Source: Cordylochernes scorpioides (Eukaryota > Arthropoda > Arachnida > Pseudoscorpiones > Chernetidae). Taken from it: DNA of 64,000 nucleotides. Each line of letters starts with the position of its first letter. Within the stretch, counting starts at the first letter, position 1. The DNA is taken from contig CP092880.1 in the NCBI GenBank assembly GCA_030710605.1, forward strand, positions 24,800,552-24,864,551. Direction: 5' to 3'. Shown here one piece after another: positions 1 through 11,865 of this stretch. A program made the position numbers and the translations under genes. The notes beneath the pieces are model-generated. The model did not search any database. It saw nothing but the letters and a program-made list of their open reading frames with translations, and was not told where the DNA came from.

Positions 1-3000
1 CTTTATGATTTTTAGGATTACCCACTGCACTCTTACTCCTTACTGCGTTTTAGGATTGCCTACTGCACCCTTTATCCTTGCTGCGTTTTAGGATTAACTA
101 CTGCAATCTTACTCCTTTCTGATTTTTAGGAGAGCCTACTGCACTCTTACTCCTTACTGCGTTTTAGGATTACCTACTGCACTCTAATTCCTTACAGCGT
201 TTTAGGAATACCTACTGCACTCTAACTCCTTACTGCGTTTTAGGATTACCTACTGCACTTTAACTCCTTACTGCGTTTTTAGGATTACCTACTACACTCT
301 TACTCCTTTCTGCGTTTCAGAATTACCTACTGCACTCTTACTCCTTACTGCGTTTTAGGATTACCTACTGCACTCTAACTTCTTACTGCGTTTTAGGATT
401 ACCTACTGCACTCTAACTCCTTACTGCGTTTTAGGATTACCTACTACACTCTTACTCCTTTATGCGTTTCAGAATTACCTACTGCACTCTTACTCCTTAC
501 TGCGTTTTAGGATTACCTACTGCACTCTAACTTCTTACTGCGTTTGAGGATTACCTACTGCACTCTAATTCCTTACAGCGTTTAAGGATTACCTACTGCA
601 CTCTAACTCCTTACTGCGTTTTAGGATTATCTACTGCACTCTAACTCCATACTGCGTTTTAGGATTACCTACTGCACTCTTACTCCTTACTGCGTTTTAG
701 AATTACCTACTGCACTCTTACTCCTTACTGCGTTTAGGATTACCTACTGCACTCTAACTTCTTACTGCGTTTTAGGATTATCTACTGCACTCTTACTACT
801 TTCTGCGTTTCAGAATTACCTACTGCACTCTTACTCCTTACTGCGTTTTAGGATTACCTACTGCACTCTAACTTCTTACTGCGTTTTAGGATTATCTACT
901 GCACTCTTACTCCTTTCTGCGTTTCAGAATTACCTACTGCATTCTTACTTCTTACTGCGTTTTAGGATTACCTGCTGCACTCTAACTTCTTACTGCGTTT
1001 AGGATTACCTACTGCACTATAACTTCTTACTGCGTTTTAGGATTATCTACTGCACTCTTACTCCTTTTTGCGTTTCAGAATTACCTACTGCACTCTTACT
1101 CCTTACTGCGTTTTAGGATTACCTACTGCACTCTAACTTCTTACTGCGTTTTAGGATTATCTACTGCACTCTTACTCCTTTCTGCGTTTCAGAATTACCT
1201 ACTGCACTCTTACTCCTTACTGCGGTTTAGGATTACCTACTGCACTCTAACTCGTTACTGCGTTTTAGGATTATCTACTGCACTCTTACTCCTTTCTGCG
1301 TTCCAGAATTACCTACTGCACTCTTACTCCTTACTGCGTTTTAGAATTACCTACTGCACTCTAACTTCTTACTGCGTTTTAGGATTATCTACTGTACTCT
1401 TACTCCTTTCTGCGTTTCAGAATTACCTACTGCACTCTTACTCCTCACTGCGTTTTAGGATTATCTACTGCACTCTTACTCCTTACTGCGTTTTAGGATT
1501 ACCTACTGCACTATTACTCATTACTGAATTTTAGGATTACCTACTGCACTCTTAGTCCTTACTGATTTTTAGGATTACCTACTGCACTCTAACTCCTTAC
1601 TGCGTTTTAGGATTACCTACTGCACTCTAATTCCTTACTGTGTTTTAGGATTATCTACTGCACTCTTACTCCTTACTGCGTTTTAGAAATATCTATTGCA
1701 CTCTTACTCCTTACTGCGTTTTAGGATTACCTACTGCACTCTTACTCCTTACTGCGTTTTTAGGATTATCTACTGCATTCTTGCTCCTTATTGCGTTTTA
1801 GGATTATCTACTGCACTCTTACTCCTTACTGAATTTTAGGATTACTTACTGCACTCTAACTCCTTATTGCGTTTTAGGATTACCTACTGTACTCTAATTC
1901 CTTACTGTGTTTTAGGATTATCTACTGCACTCTTACTCCTTACTGCGTTTTAGAAATATATATTGCACTCTTACTCCTTACTGCGTTTTAGAAATACCTA
2001 TTGCACTCTTACTCCTTACTGCGTTTAAGGATTACCTACTGCACTCTAACTTTTTAATGCGTTTTAGGATTACATACTGCACTCTTTCTCCTTGCTGCGT
2101 TTTAGGATTACCTACTGCACTCTTATTCCTTACTGTGTTTTAGGAATATTTACTGCACTCTTACTCCTTACTGCGTTTTAGAAATATCTATTGCACTCTT
2201 ACTCCTTACTGCGTTTTAGGATTACCTTCTGCACTCTCACTCCTTACTGCGTTTTAGGATTACCTATTGCACTCTAACTCCTTAATTCGTTTTAGGATTA
2301 ACTACTGCAATCTTACTCCTTACTGCGTTTAAGGATTACCTACTGCACTCTAACTCCTTACCGCGTTTTAGGATTATCTACTGCACTCTAACTCCTTACT
2401 GCGTTTTAGGATTATCTACTGCACTCTTACTCCTTACTGTGTTTTAGGATTATCTACTGCACTCTAACTCCTTACTGCGTTTCAGAAATACCTATTGCAC
2501 TTTTACTCCTTACTGCGTTTAAGGATTACCTACTGCACTCTAACTCCTTAATGCGTTTTAGGATTACCTACTGCACTCTTTATCCTTGCTGCGTTTTAGG
2601 ATTAACTACTGCAATCTTACTCCTTTCTGATTTTTAGGAGAACCTACTGCACTCTTACTCCTTACTGCGTTTTAGGATTACCTACTGCACTCTAATTCCT
2701 TACAGCGTTTTAGGATTACCTACTGCACTCTAACTCCTTACTGCGTTTTAGGATTACCTACTGCACTTTAACTCCTTACTGCGTTTTAGGATTACCTACT
2801 ACACTCTTACTCCTTTCTGCGTTTCAGAATTACCTACTGCACTCTTACTCCTTACTGCGTTTTAGGATTACCTACTGCACTCTAACTTCTTATTGCGTTT
2901 TAGGATTACCTACTGCACTCTAACTCCTTACTGCGTTTTAGGATTACCTACTACACTCTTACTCCTTTATGCGTTTCAGAATTACCTACTGCACTCTTAC

Positions 3001-3368
3001 TCCTTACTGCGTTTTAGGATTACCTACTGCACTCTAATTCCTTACAGCGTTTTAGGATTACCTACTGCACTCTAATTCCTTACTGCGTTTTAGGATTACC
3101 TACTGCACTCTAACTCATTACTGCGTTTTAGGATTACCTACTGCACTCTTACTCCTTACTGCGTTTTAGAATTACCTACTGCACTCTTACTCCTTACTGC
3201 GTTTTAGGATTACCTACTGCACTCTAACTTCTAACCTCGTCTTCGGATTACCTACTGCACTCTTACTCCTTACTGCGTTTCAGGATTTCTTACTGCACTC
3301 TTACTCCTTACTGCGTTTCAGGACTACCTACTGCACTCTCATTCGTTACCGCATCTTCGGATTACCTA
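1..3368 (+). repeat. 38-bp satellite array A
   Basis: About 88 head-to-tail copies of a 38-bp AT-rich unit, with core ACTGCGTTTTAGGATTACC followed by a TACTGCACTC segment. Monomers differ by point changes and small indels. A distinctive run of variant monomers near 71 (TTTATCCTTG) recurs at 2579, an offset of 2508 bp or 66 monomers, so there is a higher-order repeat. The last monomers (about 3230-3368) are more diverged, as expected at an array edge. The array starts before the window. 38 is not a multiple of 3, so open frames here simply cycle through a 38-residue peptide, and I do not regard them as genes. Confidence 0.97.
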
Positions 3369-4193
3369 TAGGGTTGTACTACCGGGGAACAAACCAACTT
3401 TCAACCAGTAAATTATCTTCAAAATCAATTCAATCAATATGTAAAATTATACCCTTTAAACTCTAAGTTTTCGAAAATGTTCCTTGATTAACTTTTAGTG
3501 ATGGAAAAAATTGAATTAATACATTTTTTTTTAGCAAAGAAAAATTTCTAATACCATTTTATCTTTGTGAATAAAGGCATTGTGGCGGGTAAGCAAATAA
3601 ATTCAGAATATGAAGAAAACCCTTATTTTTTATTTGAAAAAAAAAACATTATATTTTAAAGAAATCTTTTAGGGATGTTTGCTTTTGGTCTAGAACCCTT
3701 TTTAGTGTGATTTCTAGCTCATCAATCTTCAAAGGTCAGGAATGTATCATATTTTTGTAGGTTTAAGTATTGTTTTGGGTTTTTTGTATGGTTTAGTTGA
3801 AAATGGAATTTATTTTTGGAAAATAATAATAAAATTTTCTTTATTTAGCACATTTTTCATTGCTAGCCATTCCCTTTGCTCTCTTTCAGGCAAATGAATG
3901 TTGTTGTGTCCAATAAAATCCTTCAGATATCTACATGTACCTCTATCATAGCAGTCACAATATCTACACCTGCCTAGAAGTTCTCCTCTATGTGGTGGGC
4001 GGGAGAAGCAGCACAGGTAAGAGACTGCCCTGTAGTAAGGTGTCGTGAGCTCTGAGCCGCTACAGTAACCGTGAAAGCCTACAAGGAACTCTGAAATATG
4101 GCTGACTAACGGAGCAATGGCATCCCTCTTTCCATGGAGCAACAATATCCTCTTAGAAGAGAAAATTGTTATAAAGTATAAAGTAATAATATA
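3369..4193. other. AT-rich interval, no recognised gene
   Basis: I see no repeat family or gene I can name. A 111-codon minus-strand frame (4145 to 3810) has a cysteine-rich stretch (LLGRCRYCDCYDRGTCRYL). I recognise no family in it and see no promoter or splice context, so I leave it uncalled. Confidence 0.4.
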
Positions 4194-4382
4194 AACAGTA
4201 GCGCAATGCGTTTCCTTATTCGCGCAAAGTGCAAGTGTTCAGATCTTTATAATCCTTCTACTGGCATAGCTATACGCTGAGAGAATGAGGATTCCCTCAA
4301 CTTATAGCTATACCTGTGGAAGGATTATAAAGATCCGAAAGCTTGCACTTTACACGAATAAAGAAACGCATTGCTACTGTTA
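4194..4382. mobile_element. Foldback MITE, about 189 bp
   Basis: A near-palindrome that begins AACAGTAGC and ends GCTACTGTT, with arms of about 75 bp (for example CTTTATAATCCTTC against GAAGGATTATAAAG) and a short AT-containing loop. It has no coding capacity. Long terminal inverted repeats filling most of a short element are typical of foldback-type MITEs. The target duplication is ambiguous in the surrounding AT-rich DNA, so I do not assign a superfamily. It lies just 3' of the mariner remnant. Confidence 0.6.
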
Positions 4383-4429
4383 ATATTCTTACAATATTCT
4401 CTATCTTTGATAATTCTGCATTAAAAGAA

Positions 4430-4654
4430 TTACTCATCTTTTGAGACTATCCACAATGAGACACAAATGTTGGTACCTTCATAAGATTGGAAGTTCTGTT
4501 CAGACAGGCAATGAGTTGTCAGTTGAAAGTCATGATAATTATATGGAACATTGTCTATGGGTATGTGCAATAGGACATTCCAGTTAAGTGCTTTTAACAT
4601 GTCCTTGACCACTTTTTCAACATGGTGGCATGTGCTGGAAAAACACTCTGTCAT
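4430..4654 (-). pseudogene. mariner-type transposase C-terminal remnant
   Basis: A 74-codon minus-strand frame. From about residue 20 it follows the C-terminal pattern of mariner (DD34D) transposases: an L-x-x-L-x-W-x-V-L-x-H segment, then a degraded region where the family has its PSDYH-type motif, then NFQSYEG and a closing LWIVSKDE. The family's catalytic third aspartate region is not intact (YNYHD in its place), and the upstream catalytic domain is absent, so this is an inactive fragment. The call is by motif resemblance only. The neighbouring MITE may be unrelated. Confidence 0.45.
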
Positions 4655-4804
4655 CTACTTTGTCATATCCCTGACCCATTCATCGCCAACTACTGATCCC
4701 TACATATCTATCTCACAGACCTATCCCATCTCCCATAGTGCCCCGTTATCTAAAAAAGGAGCCAGTGCTGCCGTCCCACCAGACCTACACTTTAAATGAA
4801 TTTG

Positions 4805-5247
4805 AAACTCCGCCTTTTCTGGTCCCAATCCCGGATGTGAAAGGAGGAAGAGTAGCGGTAACAAAATTCGATTAAAAAAAACCAGGGCTTAGCTGGCCCG
4901 GCTGATAGTACCCTGCAATGGCTTCCGATCCAGGGATACAAGATGAGTCTGTACTCCATGTTAAGAGCGGCTTTACATGGCGTCTGTTCCTCATGTCAGA
5001 GGTGGCCATTTCATATTGGAGCTAAGTCAGCCTGCCACTGAGTAGTGCTCCCAGTCTTAATGACAAAGACAGACACATTCTAGTTCACCCAGTCATGATG
5101 GTTGTAAGCAGTCGCCAACTTCTACCCACCATGATTATTTTGGCTTGTACCACGTGTATTTGGTATAATTAAAAAAAGATTGTTGTCAACTCTACAATCT
5201 TGATACATTAATATGATTGAATAAAGATAAGAAAGAAGAGAAGAGAA
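4805..5247 (+). mobile_element. SINE-R1, long subfamily copy
   Basis: Starts with the R1 head (ACTCCGCC, then a GGTCCCAA-type box) and ends in the GATAAGAAAGAAGAG tail. It carries about 120 bp extra between the ATGATGGTTGT segment and the tail, including an internal A-run near 5171. Its 3' two thirds are duplicated at 18043-18392. Confidence 0.75.
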
Positions 5248-6327
5248 ATACATTTGAAGAAATAATAAGATGTTCATTTACTGTAGTCGCACCCTCCTTC
5301 ATTGTTGTCACAAATATTCTATTTTAAGATAATGGAAACCCTCCAAATATATAGAGTAACATTTATTTACTCTTTTCCAAAGAAGTTGATAATGCATTTA
5401 CCGCATGAATGCCAAGTTATAAAGAAGGGACTCGGTGACATAAGAAGGGGTCTTAAAGAAAGACAATTACCTAAATGTTAACTAGACATGGTGAGGGCTT
5501 CAGGTGATATCTAGATACATAACACAGAGGGGGTTAGATGTATACTATACTATCTCACTCCGTCATGTATTGCTACACCCCTGACCCCAACTTCCCAATT
5601 CCGACAGCTCGCTGTAGGGTTTCTATTGACAACAAAGTAGAATGGAGTGGACTAGAGACTGAAAACAGCACTGTTGAACACCGACAACGCTGAAAGCCGG
5701 ACTTACGTCTACACGCGAGGCCTCCAGTCGGAGTTTTGCGCCAGAGCCAACAGCCTAGTAATCAGTACCTAGTCCTAGGTCAGTGGAGCGAGCAAGCTAT
5801 CGGAGGGGAAGTTGAGTATCATTCCAGGCTATGTGAATACACAGGGTTAAAGTAGTAGGGTCCCCACCCCCCTTCCCAGCGTGGAAATGACCAATGACCA
5901 AAGCGGGATAGTCTAGGGCGACTAATCGCACAGTGGCCACCACAGGGGTGTAAGCACTAAATCCCAACTCACTGTCAATGTCCCAGTACTTTATAGAAAC
6001 TATCTAGATCCTGCAACAATGGCATTAGTAGAGCCGGATCGCAGGGAAGTCACACTGTGGGTCTCTCCATCTGGAACATCTGTTACACACAGCAGCCTAG
6101 AATTCAGACTTTATGTTCAACAGATTGCTATTGTCACCGAGTCCCTTTTTTATCCTTGGCATTCAAGCGGTTTGTAAGTTTTTTATTCTACCATATTCTT
6201 GGTAATTTGAATTTAAAAGTTTAAACTTCACAACTAAGACAAATAACTAAAGGTTATGTTCATAGATAATCTAAAATACCCATTCCAAGAGTCTAGCATC
6301 AAAATCACTATAAAAGGAAGATAAAAA

Positions 6328-6440
6328 TGCAATATAACAGCGGTATGGTAGATCAAACTGGCGAAACCGCTGGATGGGTTTATCACTGATGAGCCAGACC
6401 CTGCCATTGATTTTTTCCATTGCAGTAAGGGCAGTAGAAA
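6328..6440 (+). other. Conserved CTGATGAG stem-loop, copy 1
   Basis: An outer stem (TGCAAT at 6328-6333 with ATTGCA near 6419) encloses two hairpins. Hairpin 1 pairs CAGCGGT (6338-6344) with ACCGCTG (6366-6372). Hairpin 2 pairs GGATGGG with CCCTGCC less perfectly and carries CTGATGA (6386-6392) in its loop. The loops could also pair with each other: CTGGC (6358-6362) with GCCAG (6393-6397), and TGGT (6346-6349) with ATCA (6382-6385). Four copies in the window keep this arrangement. Function is unknown. Confidence 0.6.
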
Positions 6441-7049
6441 TTGTTTATTTTTAAAAAGAATCATACGCGTCAATAATAGTTTTGAATTTTTAAAACACGT
6501 GTATTATTCGACAGAGTTCATGAAATTTATATAGATAAATTGGTAGATGTAAGAGAGTTAAATGATTAAGATCAGGGAACAAACGTTGTCTCACTTCTGT
6601 AAAGTTGAGTAAGGTTTAGTTGAGAAGTCTTCTGTGTGGATATATCGGATATAAAATCCTACCTGAATTCTTCTGCATCATTGATTTAAACTTGATTTGA
6701 AGTTGATTGTTTTTACTTGCAAATTCTTTTTGGGATCTTATATCCATATATTAATCTAGCTTCTTTTGATTTATCAAGAAAATGGGCTGGCCAAATATCA
6801 GGGAATAGGTTAAATTGTTCCACTAGATGGCGCTCTGCCATCTAAAAATCACATTTGCTCGTAGTCAGGATATGTCTTCATTATTTTTAATATCAACACC
6901 TGACCTTTTATTTTCTATTGTTTTTTCATATAATAATCTATTGAGCTTCAATACATGATTATCAACATGTAGATTTTAAGATCGAGAGAATTATACAGGC
7001 TCCATATTTGATTGTTGTATGAATAGGTTTGTTGTCCATGGTACTGAAT

Positions 7050-7616
7050 TCTTCCACGTTTTCTTCTTAAATATTCCCATGTGTTTTAGATTTGTTGTCG
7101 TGAAGATTCCGATCTTCTAAATAAGTAAAATTCAACAAAATATTACAGATAATCTCATAATTTATCAATTATATTTTCTTTAAAACTTGGTACTTTGAAT
7201 AAATAATTTATTTCATTTGTGCAAAATAAATATATTTTTGATCTAATATTTCGATTTGGAAAAATATTGAATATATATACAGCATTTAGAGAAAAATATG
7301 ATTAATAGATTAAAATTGTATATTTTTACGTTTTCTTTTTAAAAATATTCCTTTATTTTTTAGATTTGTTGTTGTGAAGAATCCAATCTTCTAAATACGT
7401 AAATTTCAACAAAATATCACAGATAATCTCATAATTTATCAATGTTTTTTTCTTCTTCAAAACTTGATACTCTTTGAATAAAGATATATTTTATACTAAA
7501 TACAAATTTTTGAACTATAATAATTCGATTAGACAAATTTGAAAATATATTTAGAGAAAAAGATAGATAAATATAATTAACTTGAATAGAGTTTGAAATT
7601 GTATCTTTTTTCTAAC
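7050..7616 (+). repeat. Tandem duplication, unit about 275 bp
   Basis: Two adjacent AT-rich copies, each opening with an ACGTTTTCTT segment followed by TTTTAGATTTGTTGT, and each containing CAGATAATCTCATAATTTAT. The paralogous segment at about 22410-22680 holds only one copy, so the doubling happened here after the segmental duplication, or was lost there. Confidence 0.75.
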
Positions 7617-8075
7617 TAAAACCTACCATTGTTGTTACACCAAACCTATCAATTTTTTAAATAAAATAAAATCATGGTTAAAATGGCATTAAATGTTTTC
7701 ATATTATTATTTTTATATGGATATTAAGAATTTGCCTATTTCAGGAATGTCATTTTCCTCTAGGATGTCTACAATAGTGGTCACTTTTAAAGATATCTAC
7801 CAAATCTGGTCTTAAGATCATTTGTACTGGACGTGTCCTCTTTTTTTTTTTTGAGGTCAAAAATCATACACTTTGGTTAGTAGCCCGTAAAACCATATTC
7901 TCTCTTAAGATCTTTGGTATTTTTAAATATTTTAAATATGAAATTATCTGATTAAATTACATGTGATGATATAAAGTCTATGAAGTAAATAATATTCCAT
8001 AAGATTTTGTCAAGGCAAATACAAATGCTGCATTTTACTTCTACATAGATATAGGTATGCCTACAGTTTATTAGC

Positions 8076-8914
8076 AGACCTATAACATCAGTTCGTCTTT
8101 ATACCTTGAATATTAACTTCAATATTTTTAACGCCTTGCCAAATTATTTATTTTTAATTATTACTCCTGAGGAAGACAACAGATTTTTGTCAAAACCTTG
8201 AGAAAATAAAAAACTCTAACTGGCGAAGTGTCTATTTTCCACAGAAATATGAATACCGGCCAGGCAACTTCTATCTTCAGGACCTTCAATATTTGCTTCA
8301 GACACTGTATACCATAAGTATCAAGACCACTATAGGTGTTGAATGGGTAGATATGTTAGTGTATGGGTGAGGATTTGTGATCTATAGGAGGGAATTGAAG
8401 TTAATATGAGAGATAAACTGAATAATGGTTGTTATATTATCTCTAAGTTGGATTATATTGCAGCAAAATATTTATATTTTCTGAACAGATTATTAATGCT
8501 GATATATTTATATAACTTTCTACTCTGTGTACTTATTGTTTATCTTGAATTTTATAAATTTGGTTTGTATCCGTGCCTCAAATAAATTGCTGTGTCATCC
8601 TGAAGTTTGTCTTTCCTCTATGTGACAATATAAATGGTCCTGTCCAATGTATGCCTCTTAACAGACTGTTTCCTAAGTTGAGTGTTCAAAGCTTCAGTTG
8701 AGGGAGCACATGTGTCTGATGTAACATATGTGATCAGTTGCTACTCACAGGCTGGTAGTCCGTATGGACTTATTCAGACAGAGAGGTCCGTGGGTCCAGC
8801 AAGATGCTAATTCAGCAGGTCCCTTATATCAGATGTAGGATAGATGAAGAAGTTCCCCTTGGGATAAGTCCTTAGCATCAAGGTTTCCTAGAGTGAATAT
8901 ATTAAACAATACCA
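8076..8914. other. Non-coding interval with PLE-like and Helitron-like scraps
   Basis: At 8163-8215 there is a CCTGAGGAAGACAACAGA segment running into AAAATAAAAAA, which resembles the 3' tail of a Penelope-like element. The same tail recurs near 26900-27065. At about 8566-8632 a segment (TGTCATCCTGAAGTTTGTC) matches the interior of the Helitron at 11999-12494. I see nothing in the rest. Confidence 0.5.
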
Positions 8915-9160
8915 CAGGTCTCTGGAGATGATTTCTTTTTATTTTATTAACGTAGTCTCAAGTTTTCGGTCATCTCTGCCCTTTCTACAGGAGAACATAA
9001 ATAAACGAATAAAACGCCGCCTGATGTTAAACTATTACAAACATTTTTTTGTAATTTTTGTATTCGTTTATTTAGGTTCTCCTGTAGAAGGGCAGAGATG
9101 CCCAAAAGCTTGAGACTACGTTAATAGAATGAAAAGAAATCATCTCCAGAAACCTGTGAT
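8915..9160. repeat. Foldback pair of PLE-like tails
   Basis: Inverted arms of about 100 bp meet near 9035. The left arm reads CACAGGTCTCTGGAGATGAT and the right arm ends ATCATCTCCAGAAACCTGTG. Inside them, TTCTACAGGAGAAC faces GTTCTCCTGTAGAA. The CCTGTAGAAGGGCAG...AAAGCTTGAGA motif is also at the 3' end of the Penelope-like element at 22330, so I read this as two such tails head to head. Confidence 0.65.
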
Positions 9161-9201
9161 ATTGTTTATGTCCAGGAGATTCAAATTTATAGAGTGAATA
9201 T

Positions 9202-9609
9202 TGTTGCACCAAGTTGCAGCTTTGCAGGGTCGTCGACCTTGGTTTCTTCCTAATGGTGTTATACACGTTTCCCGAACGAGTTTCCATAGTCAAAGCAAAT
9301 AAATAAAAGTAAATAAGTGAAATTAAATAAAAATAAATTACCTTTTGAAGTTATTGCGTTTATTTATTCTGGTCTTCCTCGTAGGTCGCGATCCGCAGTC
9401 TTCGTCTAGGTCCTATCTCGCTCCAATAAGCAATAAGGAATGTGAACAATAAAATATTACAAAAGGAATTGAACTAAAAAAAGGAATGATGATAATCTAA
9501 ATAATCTGTTTTAAATAAAAATAAATGAATATGTAATATAAATTTTAAATATATTAAAAATAATATGATAAATAATTTTTAAAATACGCGCATTAATCAT
9601 GATGCAACA
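9202..9609 (-). repeat. 3' LTR of Ty3-A
   Basis: 408 bp, TG...CA on the minus strand (TGTTGCATCATG to GGTGCAACA). It matches the right LTR along its length apart from the right LTR's Helitron. It includes the same short coding start (METRS) that opens gag in the 5' LTR. Confidence 0.92.
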
Positions 9610-10934
9610 CTTCCCCCTCTCCAGAGGTCGTCACGTCCTCGTGAGTGACCGCATCAATTCTTTCAAAATAGGGTTTGAGTCTTGAGACATGTACAATCAA
9701 TGGGTCTTGGCCAGTATTATCTTCCGGTTCAATTAAGTAATTTACGTTGGACAGCTTCTTTAATATTCGATATGGGCCAAAATATTTTCTCAATAGTTTT
9801 TCACATTTTCCGATTTCCTGACTGGTGTCCAAACTCCACTAAATGTCCTGGTTCATAGATTATCTTATTGTGTTTTTTGTCATGGTTTCTTTTCATTCTT
9901 TCCTGAGTCTTCTCTGTGTTGTTAATGACTACCTGTCTCGTCCTTGCTATTTTATCTGAGTAATTTTCTATATATTCGTCGTAATCGTTCATGTTACTGT
10001 CCATTGGGATATTATCGTCGTCTAAGAGGGAAATGGGTTCCCTCCCAAACAACAGGAAAAATGGAGAGTAGCCTGTGGTTTCTTGAATCGTGGTGTTGTA
10101 CGCGTGGGCGATGAAAGGGAGGATTTCTTCCCTGTTCTTCTGGTCTGTATTTACATACATGCTTATCATGTTGATTAGAGTTCTATTCAGTCAACACAAT
10201 TGACTGATTTGAACCTTTCCGACTTTGGCAAAGATGGCACGTCTTTATAAATTCTGAAACATCTTTCAGTATGGAAGGCCAATGATATTTTTTCTTCAAA
10301 CGGTATGTGGTTCTGGCGACGCCCAGATGGCCATTCAACATATGGTTGTGGAATTCACTCATGATTTCTTTCCTTCTCTTCCTCGGCACTACCAGCAACC
10401 ATGCTCTGCCTTCAAGGTTTGGGTTCTTCTTATATAGAGATCCATTTTCCTCTTTAAAATTCTGTGTGATTGCTCGTTTGCTTCCTTTAAGGCTTTTCTT
10501 AACATTTTTTTTATGATTTTATCCTCTTCAATTATTATCTGATTCAAAAATAGTCGTTCATAATCTTCGACCCAATCCGTTTCAGGTAGGGGTCCTCTAG
10601 ATAAGCCATCAGCATCCAAATGTTTTTTACCCGATTTGTGTATTATGTCAAAATCGTATTCCTGAATTTTCAGTGCCCATCTTGCAAATCTACCTGTTGA
10701 ATCTTTAAGAATTTTCAGCCAGAACAATGCGTGATGGTCTGTAATTATCTTGAAGTGTCTTCCATATAGGTAGGGTCGTAATTTTGATATCGCCTACACC
10801 ACAGCCAAACGTTCCTTTTCGGTGGTTGAGTATTTTTTCTCAGATTTACTTAGAGTTCGTCTCAAATATGACATCACCTTCACTTTGGTAGCTGTTGGAT
10901 CCTCTTCTAGGATTCTTATAAACTTAACCCTACA
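9593..10934 (-). pseudogene. Ty3-A pol remnant (RNase H, partial integrase)
   Basis: From the 5' side on the minus strand: an RNase H segment ([10 protein letters not shown] near 10740, then a [15 protein letters not shown] segment), then the integrase zinc-binding domain (H, H, C, C in a GHLGVARTTY...CHLCQ context, 10398-10183). A jump follows straight to the C-terminal part of integrase (MISMYVNTDQKN, 10169 onward) and a GPY/F-type end (KYFGPYRILKKLS, about 9780). The catalytic core between zinc finger and C-terminus is deleted, and a stop and frame changes separate the blocks. Upstream, RNase H joins almost directly to the gag zinc knuckle, so protease and RT were removed by a second deletion. 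Not functional. Confidence 0.9.
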
Positions 10935-11865
10935 ATAACAGGCCACGTGCCCCCTGGTTTGTTACACTTAAAGCAGATTGGTCTTCCATCTTCCGTCCTA
11001 TTTTTGCTCACTTCTTGGCTTTTATTGTAGGTGTTTCTCTGAAGGTTTGGTTTCGGCACAAAGTTTGGATCATAAGGACTTCTTGGGGTAGAGGGCTGAG
11101 GAAAGTTGTTTCGATACTGCCTGGGAGTAGGAGGGGAGTCGTTCTTGTAATATTTGGAAACAGGGGCCTGGAAGTGGTCTGGTAGTTTCGTGTGGCAGTC
11201 GGCGGCACGTACCTCGATTGTTGTTGGGGTCTAGAATAGCGTGGACCGTTTTATAGGTTTCTGGATTTCTCCACACTTTCCCGATACTTCTTTTCAAAAG
11301 AATCCATTTCCTTGCACACTACAAGAAGTTCATCGGTCGTTTTAGGAGGGTTCAAGTAGAGCGCGAAACAGTACTCTTTTTTCAGTCCTCCAATAACATG
11401 TTCGATTTTTGTTTCTTCTTCCATTGCGGGGTCCGCGAATCTGATTGCTGGTTCATTCCAGTGTTGCATTCTGTAGAGCTTCATTCTAAGTTCTTTATTC
11501 GCGTCCGGAGAAAAATCCTGGATGAGGCGGATTTTAATATTTTCCCAACTCGTGAAACTACCTTTGTGTAAATTCAACCAGGTTTTAGCGCTTCCCGTCA
11601 TGTTCATGGCGGGCAATAGGCAACGGGCAATTATGTAGTCTGCCCAATGGTAGAGAAAACCAATCTCTTCGAGGGATTCTATCTTTGGGCGAGGGTCTTC
11701 TGTCCCGTCATACTTCGGAATTTCTATATTGAGGTTCGAAGCAACTGGGTCGGAACCAGCATCTCTACCAATTGTTGCACCAAGTTGCAGCTTTGCAGAG
11801 TCGTCGACCTTGGTTTCTTCCTTCTTGGTGTTATAAACGTTATCCGAGCGGGTTTCCATAGTCAA
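10935..11865 (-). pseudogene. Ty3-A gag, frameshifted
   Basis: A 204-codon frame (11865 to 11251) holds a retrotransposon Gag domain (NLHKGSFTSWENIKIRLIQD, then a Q-rich helical region), followed by frameshifted blocks. Near 10960 a CCHC zinc knuckle (CFKCNKPG, with the distal H and C in another frame) is broken by an extra G in a G-run. The first ATG lies inside the 5' LTR, and the frame reads through the LTR end (11773) and the adjacent primer-binding region (TTGGTAGAGATGCTGG). Gag would package element RNA in the cytoplasm. The lesions make this copy inactive. Confidence 0.85.

Larger units (their letters stand above)
4945..8075 (+). repeat. Direct segmental duplication, copy 1
   Basis: This stretch is collinear, in the same orientation, with 18050-23062. 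Matching landmarks include CGCACCCTCCTTCATTG (5289 and 18429), GGGGAAGTTGAGTATCATTC (5808 and 18945), the CTGATGAG stem-loop (6338 and 19476), the AGATGGCGCTCT palindrome (about 6826 and 20706) and the TTTTACTT/GATATGCCTA segment (about 8035 and 23025). Copy 1 lacks the Helitron and Penelope-like insertions found in copy 2, so it approximates the empty site. No protein-coding frame is conserved between the copies, so the unit is non-coding or ancient transposon material. Confidence 0.9.

Noticed and set aside
1..3368. Telomere, because each satellite unit contains TTAGG
   Set aside because: TTAGG occurs once per 38 bp and not in tandem. The arrays are interstitial and in both orientations.
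1..3368. CRISPR array
   Set aside because: Repeats are contiguous 38-bp monomers with no unique spacers, in a eukaryotic transposon context.
3810..4145. Cysteine-rich 111-codon minus-strand ORF as a host gene
   Set aside because: No recognised family, no splice or promoter context, and AT-rich transposon surroundings. Chance length is plausible.
6338..6400. Standard hammerhead ribozyme
   Set aside because: The core motifs and pairings are present, but the strand order is not any circular permutation of a hammerhead. It is reported only as a possible novel structure.
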